Shown here one piece after another: positions 7,200 through 12,226 of a stretch of DNA of 12,226 nt. Source of the stretch: Verrucomicrobiota bacterium. Lineage in GTDB: Bacteria; Verrucomicrobiota; Verrucomicrobiia; Limisphaerales; DSYF01. The stretch's first letter is position 1. The number at the start of each line of letters is the position of its first letter. The stretch lies in the NCBI GenBank assembly GCA_025457725.1, contig JALOTU010000030.1:1-12226 (forward strand), in the 5' to 3' direction. Below the pieces are notes generated by a model, which did not search any database, was not told the DNA's origin, and worked only from the letters and a program-made list of their open reading frames with translations. Both the position numbers and the translations under genes were made by a program.

Positions 7200-8752
7200 A
7201 CCGAGACCATTGGAAAAGCGAAACCCATCTGCACATGAACTCCAATTCCCTTCAAACCCGGTTGAAAAAGGTTCGCACCAGCATGCTGTTTCTGTTGCTG
7301 ACGCTGGTTCCGTGGTTCGCCACGGCCGAAGTCACCCCGTCGAAGCCCAATGTTCTTTTCCTCATTGCGGACGACCTCAATACCTTCCTGGGGTGCTACG
7401 GCGATCCCCGCGCCCAGACGCCGAACCTCGACCGCCTGGCCGCGCGTGGGGTGCGCTTTGATCGCGCCTACTGCGCGTTTCCGCTTTGCGGCCCGAGCCG
7501 CAACTCAATGCTGACGGGGCTTTATCCCAACAGCTCCGGCATCCTCGCCAATGCGCAGATCTTCCGGCAGACCATTCCGGCGCACACCAGCCTGCCCCAG
7601 GCGTTCCGGCAGCAGGGCTGCTTCGCGGCGCGCCTCGGCAAGCTCTACCATTACGACGTGCCGAATTCCATCGGCACGGATGGCCACGACGATCCGGCTT
7701 CGTGGGAACTCGAAATGAATCCGGCGGGCGTGGACCGGCTGGAGGAGCAGCCGCACATCTTCTCGCTCACGCCGGGGCAGTTCGGCGCCACGTTGAGTTG
7801 GTATGCGTCGCCGAAGAGCGACGCCTATCACACCGACGGATTGCTGGCCTCCGATGCGGAATGGGTGCTGGAACGTTGTGCCCAACAAAAGGACCGGCCC
7901 TTCTTTCTGGCGGTGGGGTTCTTTCGGCCCCACACGCCCTACGTCGCGCCGAAAGTCCCTTACTTCGGCTTCTATCCCGAGGACCAGATGCCCGTGGTGA
8001 CGGGGGTGGAGGAGGATCAGGCCGACATCCCGGAAGCCGCTCTGGCCAGCCGCAAGAAGGAGCAGGACCAGATGAGCGACGCGTTGCGGCGTCAGGCCGT
8101 GCAGGCCTACTACGCGAGCATCAGCTTCATGGACGCGCAGGTGGGCCGGGTGGTGGCGGCGCTGGATCGCCTCGGGCTCGCGGACAACACCATCATCGTT
8201 TTCACCAGTGACCACGGATATCACATGGGCGAGCATGGACTGTGGCAGAAGCGCAGCCTGTTCGAGGAGAGCACCCGCGTGCCCCTGCTCATGGTCGCGC
8301 CCGGGGTCACCCCCAAAGCCGCGGTCGCCGCGTCGCCGGTCAGTCACGTGGATCTCTACCCGACCCTTGCCGAACTCTGCGGCATTGAGGCCCCCACGAA
8401 TCTGCAGGGGCAAAGTCTCGTGCCGCTGCTCCGGGATCCGTCGCTGCCGGGCCGCGGTTGGGCGCTCACGCAAGTAACGCGCGGTGCGCGGGAAAAGCAG
8501 TTTTCCGGCTACAGCCTGCGCACGCCGCGCTGGCGCTACACCGAGTGGGATGAAGGTCGGGAAGGCCGCGAGCTCTACGACCATGACGCCGATCCGCGGG
8601 AACTGGCCAACCTGGCCGGCAGTCCCGGGCAACAGGAGGTCATCGAGGAGTTGTCGGCGAAACTTCGTGCCGCCGTGACGACCACCTTCCCGGCCTCAGG
8701 GCAGACGCCGAAGTTCAAAGACGGCCTGTGGGCCCCTCAGCTTGTGAAATAG
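7196..8752 (+). CDS. Second iduronate-2-sulfatase-like S1 sulfatase, secreted
   Basis: A type I sulfatase of 518 residues from the ATG at 7196. The signature is CGPSR with Cys98 as the formylglycine precursor. Metal and active-site residues are Asp59-Asp60 (IADDLN), Asp339-His340 (TSDHGY) and Lys352 (LWQKRS). Blocks such as FFLAVGFFRPHTPYVAP and ASISFMDAQVGRVVAALD mark it as iduronate-2-sulfatase-like. It is related to its upstream neighbour but clearly diverged, so the two probably act on different sulfate positions or sugars. The start at 7196 forms an ATGA overlap with the upstream stop and has GGGAGG at 7177-7182. An ATG at 7235 gives a shorter, more usual signal peptide and a GTG at 7175 a longer one; both remain possible. 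The hydrophobic stretch MLFLLLTLVPWFATAE ends the signal peptide. Confidence 0.9.
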   Translation: MNRDHWKSETHLHMNSNSLQTRLKKVRTSMLFLLLTLVPWFATAEVTPSKPNVLFLIADDLNTFLGCYGDPRAQTPNLDRLAARGVRFDRAYCAFPLCGPSRNSMLTGLYPNSSGILANAQIFRQTIPAHTSLPQAFRQQGCFAARLGKLYHYDVPNSIGTDGHDDPASWELEMNPAGVDRLEEQPHIFSLTPGQFGATLSWYASPKSDAYHTDGLLASDAEWVLERCAQQKDRPFFLAVGFFRPHTPYVAPKVPYFGFYPEDQMPVVTGVEEDQADIPEAALASRKKEQDQMSDALRRQAVQAYYASISFMDAQVGRVVAALDRLGLADNTIIVFTSDHGYHMGEHGLWQKRSLFEESTRVPLLMVAPGVTPKAAVAASPVSHVDLYPTLAELCGIEAPTNLQGQSLVPLLRDPSLPGRGWALTQVTRGAREKQFSGYSLRTPRWRYTEWDEGREGRELYDHDADPRELANLAGSPGQQEVIEELSAKLRAAVTTTFPASGQTPKFKDGLWAPQLVK

Positions 8753-8758
8753 ACTGCC

Positions 8759-11446
8759 ATGCAACACTTTTCCACCGTGCGCCGATTGCTTCATTGCCTC
8801 GGGTTGTTTCTGCTCACCGCCTGCAGCGCCTCTGCGGCGGATCGTCCCAACATCCTCTGGCTGGTCAGCGAGGACAACACCACGCTGCTTGGCTGCTACG
8901 GGGATCCGTTGGCGCGCACGCCCACGCTCGACAAGCTGGCGCGCGACGGGGTGCTTTTCGAGCGTTGTTTCGCGCAGCCGGTGTGCGCGCCGGCGCGATT
9001 CGCGCTCATCACCGGCACGTTCGCCGCCTCCTCCGGTCCGGCGCACCACATGCGTGCCCAGGGCAACATTCCCGCCTGGCTCAAGGGTTTCCCGGCACTC
9101 CTGCGCGAGGCCGGTTACTTCACGGCAAACAACGCCAAAACCGATTACAACGCCCCGATCAACCTCAAGGAGACCTGGAACGAATGCGGCAAGAGCGCGC
9201 ATTACCGGGACCGGCCCGACCCGCAGCAGCCGTTCTTCAGCGTTTTCAACCACGAGGTGACGCACGAGAGCTGTCTGTTCCCGGAAACACTCAAGGGAGC
9301 GCCGCCGGGCTTCACGCCCACCGATCCCGCTACGGTGCGCGTGCTGCCGTATCAGCCGGACACGCCCGAAATCCGCGCGGATTGGGCCCGCTACTACGAT
9401 TGCCTGGCGCTGCTGGACCATCAGATCGAGAGGAAGTTGAAGGAGTTGGAGGAGGCCGGACTGGCGGACGACACCATCATCTTCTACTACGCCGACAACG
9501 GCGGCGTATTGCCGCGAAGCAAACGTTTCCTCCAGGCGAGCGGGACGCACGTTCCGCTCATTGCCTGCTTCCCGCCCAAGTGGCGGCATCTGGCACCCGC
9601 CGCTCCCGGATCGCGCCTCAGCCAGCCCGTCAGCTTCGTGGATTTTGCGCCCACGGTGCTCTCGCTGGCCGGCGTCAAGATTCCGGATTACATGCAAGGC
9701 CGCGCCTTCGCCGGGCCGGAAGCGGCGACGAATGAGTTCGTCTTTTGCACCCGCGACCGCATGGACGAACGCTACGACATGATGCGTTCCGTGATGGACT
9801 CACGCTGGCTTTACATCCGCAATTTTCGCCCCGATCTCCCCTACGTGCAGCCCCTGGACTACATGTTTCGCGCCCGCGGTTACCAGTCGTGGGCGCGGCT
9901 GGCTCGCGAGGGCGGACTCACACCCGCCACCGCGCAATTCTGGGGGCGAAAACCGGCGGAGGAACTCTACGATCTGGCCGCTGATCCGGACAATGTGCAA
10001 AGCCTGGCCGCCGATCCCGCCCATCGCGTCGCGCTCGAACGAATGCGCGTGGCGTTGAAGCAGCATACGATCGAGATCGTGGACAACGGCTTTCTCCCTG
10101 AAGGCTCGGCTCTGGAAGGCTATGAAGCCTCTCGCCAGCCCGGGGCGTATCCGGTCGAGCGCGCTTTCGAGTTGGCGGTCCTCGCTTCCGAAGGCAACCT
10201 CGCGAACCTGCCGGAAATCATCGTGGCGCTGGAGGACCCCAGTGAGCCCGTGCGCTGGTGGGCGGCGCAGGGGTGCACGGTGCTGGGACCCCGGGCCGCG
10301 CCCGCCGCGGCCAGCTTGAGCCTGCGCCTGGAGGATTCATCCGGGGCGGTGCAAGTTGCCGCGGCGGAAGCGATCGCCCGGCTCGGCGCCATCGAAATGG
10401 CGCTGCCTGTTTTGGAGCGACGACTGCAGGACACCAACAACCTGGTGTTTGCGCTTCAGGCGGCCAACGTCCTCGACCGCCTCGGCGAACTGGCTCGCCC
10501 GGCCCTGCCCGTGATGCGGAAGGTGCTGGCGGAGGCGGCGGCGGAACAGGACGGGAGTCGCATGGAGCAGTATCTCCAACGCATACTGCAGCGAAGCATT
10601 GCCGTGCTGGACGGTCAGGCGCCTGCGTTGATCCATCCGGCCGCCTTCACGCCCGGGCAGGCACCGGGTGCACTCCCGGACGCCGTCGCCCCGGATGATT
10701 TGCTGATTCAGATCCCGGCAACCTTGACCTTCGCCGCCCGCCAGTATGAGTTCCTTTTGGAAAGTCTCCGGGGGCAGACAAACCTCCCGCGGACGTTCGA
10801 AAAGGGCGAGCTGAAGCTGGTCCGGCCCGCGGACTGGACCAGCGGGTTCTTCCCGGGCTCGCTTTGGTATCTCTACGAGTCCAATGGCCGGCCGCAATGG
10901 AAGGCGGCGGCGCAGGACTACACGGCCCGGCTCGAAAGCATCAAGGATCACACCGGCAGCCACGACGTCGGCTTCATGCTGAATTGTAGCTATGGCAACG
11001 GCTACCGGCTCACGGGCGATCCCCATTACCGGGACGTGCTGCTGCAAGGAGCGCAAACCCTCAGCACACGGTTCGATCCCCGGGTGGGAGCCATCCGTTC
11101 CTGGGATCACACCAAATGGCAATACCCGGTGATCATCGACAACATGATGAACCTGGAATTGCTGACCTGGGCCGCGCAGGAGAGCAACGACGCCAACCTG
11201 GAGCACATCGCCAATCAGCACGCGCGCACCACGCTGCACGACCATTTCCGGCCCGACGCCAGTTCCTGGCATGTGGTGGACTACAACCCGACGAACGGCG
11301 CGGTTCTGCAGAAGAAGACGCATCAGGGCGCGGCGGATGATTCCGCCTGGGCGCGCGGTCAGGCTTGGGGATTGTATGGCTACACGATGATGTATCGTGA
11401 GACGGGCCGGCCGGAACCCAGGCCCAAAAAATCGCCCGTTTCCTGA
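8759..11446 (+). CDS. S1 sulfatase / HEAT-like repeats / GH88 unsaturated glucuronyl hydrolase fusion, frame broken near its end
   Basis: An 895-residue protein joining three parts. Residues 1-27 are a signal peptide whose LTAC (19-22) fits a lipobox, with Cys22 as the possible lipid anchor. Residues 28-445 are an S1 sulfatase with CAPAR at 76-80 (Cys76 the formylglycine precursor), SEDN at 37-40 and ADNGG at 245-249, resembling heparan N-sulfatase-like bacterial families. Residues about 475-610 are HEAT-like helical repeats (EDPSEPVRWWAAQ, LGPRAAPA, LRLEDSSGAVQVAAAEA). From about 655 it is GH88, with DWTSGFFPGSLW, the catalytic-type Asp736 in SHDVGF and Asp794 in IIDNMMN. GH88 cleaves the 4,5-unsaturated uronic acid that lyases leave. 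The frame stops at 11446, but the rest of GH88 follows one frame away (11446-11817); intact, the protein would be about 1,019 residues. It starts 6 bases after the previous sulfatase. Confidence 0.85.
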   Translation: MQHFSTVRRLLHCLGLFLLTACSASAADRPNILWLVSEDNTTLLGCYGDPLARTPTLDKLARDGVLFERCFAQPVCAPARFALITGTFAASSGPAHHMRAQGNIPAWLKGFPALLREAGYFTANNAKTDYNAPINLKETWNECGKSAHYRDRPDPQQPFFSVFNHEVTHESCLFPETLKGAPPGFTPTDPATVRVLPYQPDTPEIRADWARYYDCLALLDHQIERKLKELEEAGLADDTIIFYYADNGGVLPRSKRFLQASGTHVPLIACFPPKWRHLAPAAPGSRLSQPVSFVDFAPTVLSLAGVKIPDYMQGRAFAGPEAATNEFVFCTRDRMDERYDMMRSVMDSRWLYIRNFRPDLPYVQPLDYMFRARGYQSWARLAREGGLTPATAQFWGRKPAEELYDLAADPDNVQSLAADPAHRVALERMRVALKQHTIEIVDNGFLPEGSALEGYEASRQPGAYPVERAFELAVLASEGNLANLPEIIVALEDPSEPVRWWAAQGCTVLGPRAAPAAASLSLRLEDSSGAVQVAAAEAIARLGAIEMALPVLERRLQDTNNLVFALQAANVLDRLGELARPALPVMRKVLAEAAAEQDGSRMEQYLQRILQRSIAVLDGQAPALIHPAAFTPGQAPGALPDAVAPDDLLIQIPATLTFAARQYEFLLESLRGQTNLPRTFEKGELKLVRPADWTSGFFPGSLWYLYESNGRPQWKAAAQDYTARLESIKDHTGSHDVGFMLNCSYGNGYRLTGDPHYRDVLLQGAQTLSTRFDPRVGAIRSWDHTKWQYPVIIDNMMNLELLTWAAQESNDANLEHIANQHARTTLHDHFRPDASSWHVVDYNPTNGAVLQKKTHQGAADDSAWARGQAWGLYGYTMMYRETGRPEPRPKKSPVS
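11401..11446 (+). other. Interval containing the GH88 frame change
   Basis: The fusion frame runs to TGA 11444-11446, while the frame carrying the rest of GH88 is open only from 11401, because TGA at 11398-11400 closes it upstream. The change of frame must therefore lie between these points. In the downstream frame the residues TQAQKIARFLMHH (from 11416) look like normal GH88 sequence, which places the lesion near 11411-11418, just after RETGRPE. Compared with my memory of the family about two residues seem missing there, so a 7-base deletion fits better than a 1-base one. The TGATG at 11444-11448 overlaps stop and start. Confidence 0.7.
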
Positions 11447-11817
11447 TGCATCATCCGCGCCTGCCGGCAGACAAAATTCCGTATTGGGACTTCGACGCCC
11501 CGGACATTCCCAACGCTCCGCGGGATGCCTCCGCCGCGGCCATCATGGCTTCGGCCCTGATCGAATTGAGCGGGCAGGTCGAACCGGAGTTCGGACGGCA
11601 ATGCCTGGAGCTGGCGCGACAACAACTGCGCTCCCTTTCCTCGCCCGCCTATCTGGCGGCTGTGGGCGAGAACGGGGGGTTCCTCCTGCGTCATTGCGTG
11701 GGTCACCTGCCAAAGAGTTCCGAGGTGGATGTCCCGCTGGTTTACGCCGATTACTATTTTCTTGAGGCCTTGCTGCGTTATCAAAAGCAGGCTGCGGGCG
11801 AGCCGGCCTCGCTTTAG
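11446..11817 (+). CDS. C-terminal part of GH88 unsaturated glucuronyl hydrolase, displaced frame
   Basis: A 123-codon frame that completes the GH88 domain begun in the gene at 8759. It contains the typical GH88 C-terminal sequence DKIPYWDFDAPDIPN (9-23) and RDASAAAIMASALIELS (26-42), and the late block GFLLRHCVGHLP and VPLVYADYYFLEALLRY (91-115). It has no signal peptide and no catalytic acid of its own. It is a fragment unless the frame change is a sequencing error or is bypassed. Its ATG corresponds to a methionine inside the normal GH88 sequence (FLMHHP), so the start is probably accidental. The TGATG overlap with the upstream stop could still allow reinitiation. If the gap is an assembly error, this belongs to one protein of about 1,019 residues. 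Confidence 0.8.
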   Translation: MHHPRLPADKIPYWDFDAPDIPNAPRDASAAAIMASALIELSGQVEPEFGRQCLELARQQLRSLSSPAYLAAVGENGGFLLRHCVGHLPKSSEVDVPLVYADYYFLEALLRYQKQAAGEPASL

Positions 11818-11887
11818 CCAACGATGCATGGGGAGTCAGCACGAGACAAATGAATATGCGGGACGCGAAGGATTCTGTCTGACAGCC

Positions 11888-12226
11888 ATGAAGCGAATAA
11901 TGACCCGGACTGAAAACCAGCACACCGGTTGGATCGTGAGCCTTCTCGTGGGCTCGTGGCTGAGCCTGCCAGGCGTGTTGGCGGTCGAGACGCGCCAGCA
12001 GTTGACTGACGGCTGGGAGTTATATCAAGGCTCCCTGGGCAGCATCTGGGAGATCTGGCGCGGCGACATGGCGTCGGACAATGTCACCTGGACGCCGGTG
12101 ATCCTGCCGCACTGCTTCAACGCCCGGGACGCCGTGGATCCGGACGTCCGTTACTATCAGGGGCCGGGCTGGTATCGCACTCAGCTCAAGTTGGCCAATC
12201 CCTTCCCCAACGGCCGCACGCTCCTC
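11888..12226 (+). CDS. GH2-family glycoside hydrolase, N-terminal part, cut by window end
   Basis: An open frame from ATG 11888 to the window end (113 codons, no stop). It begins with a long signal peptide (hydrophobic WIVSLLVGSWLSLPGVLA, 15-32). Then comes the start of the jelly-roll sugar-binding domain typical of glycoside hydrolase family 2: LTDGWELYQG, VTWTPVILPHCFNARD, and DVRYYQGPGWYRTQL. GH2 includes beta-galactosidases, beta-glucuronidases and beta-mannosidases; the catalytic domain lies beyond the window, so the specificity is unknown. The 70 bases before it lack a clear promoter; a GAAGGA at 11867-11872 sits 15 bases before the start and is a poor ribosome-binding site. An alternative ATG lies at 11900. 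In this setting it would remove a neutral or uronic sugar from the desulfated, lyase-cut oligosaccharide. Confidence 0.85.
   Translation, partial: MKRIMTRTENQHTGWIVSLLVGSWLSLPGVLAVETRQQLTDGWELYQGSLGSIWEIWRGDMASDNVTWTPVILPHCFNARDAVDPDVRYYQGPGWYRTQLKLANPFPNGRTLL

Noticed and set aside
5658..8632. Long antisense frames opposite the two sulfatases (5658-6938, 7505-8632)
   Set aside because: No domains or plausible starts; composition typical of the complement of GC-rich coding sequence.
11423..11434. Programmed -1 frameshift at the A6 tract 11426-11431
   Set aside because: A -1 slip there would rejoin the GH88 frame. However, residues upstream of the tract in the downstream frame (TQAQ) already look native, so the frame change lies before it. 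The heptamer phasing is also not canonical.
11875..11885. Palindrome CTGTC-T-GACAG just before the GH2 start
   Set aside because: Only five base pairs per arm with a one-base centre; too short to call an operator without other copies.

Overview
The window is 12.2 kb of high-GC DNA. It reads as one co-directional gene cluster on the + strand for breaking down a sulfated, uronic-acid-containing polysaccharide. Several things point to the Planctomycetes-Verrucomicrobia-Lentisphaerae group, with Verrucomicrobia my best guess. These are the dense secreted sulfatases, a sulfatase carrying HEAT-like repeats, sodium:solute symporters instead of SusC/SusD, and 'CACGGATG'-type inverted repeats between genes. 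The lineage is an inference from gene content; there is no rRNA or other phylogenetic marker here.

Layout: (1) bases 1-435 are the 3' end of a sodium:solute symporter cut by the window edge. (2) A 289-base gap (436-724) holds a perfect 10-bp inverted repeat, a larger MITE-like inverted repeat, a G-quadruplex-capable G-rich tract and a weak candidate promoter. (3) 725-2518 is a complete second symporter, paralogous to the first. (4) 2525-4906 is a secreted heparinase II/III-type polysaccharide lyase. (5) 4922-5683 is an SDR oxidoreductase. (6) 5673-7199 and 7196-8752 are two iduronate-2-sulfatase-like S1 sulfatases. (7) 8759-11446, continuing out of frame to 11817, is an unusual gene joining an S1 sulfatase, HEAT-like repeats and a GH88 unsaturated glucuronyl hydrolase. 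Its GH88 part is broken by a frame change between 11401 and 11446. (8) 11888 to the window end is the 5' part of a secreted GH2 glycoside hydrolase. Genes from 725 to 8759 are 4-11 bases overlapping or 6-15 bases apart, so they are probably one operon; GH2 follows after a 70-base gap.

Proposed joint role (inference): the secreted lyase cuts the polymer and leaves 4,5-unsaturated uronyl ends. The three sulfatases strip sulfate esters, GH88 removes the unsaturated uronate, and GH2 removes a neutral or uronic residue. The symporters import the small products, and the SDR reduces or oxidises a released sugar acid in the cytoplasm. The substrate is undetermined; a glycosaminoglycan-like polymer or an ulvan-like algal polysaccharide fit best. 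No regulator, mobile-element transposase, tRNA, rRNA, CRISPR or sulfatase-maturing enzyme gene is visible.
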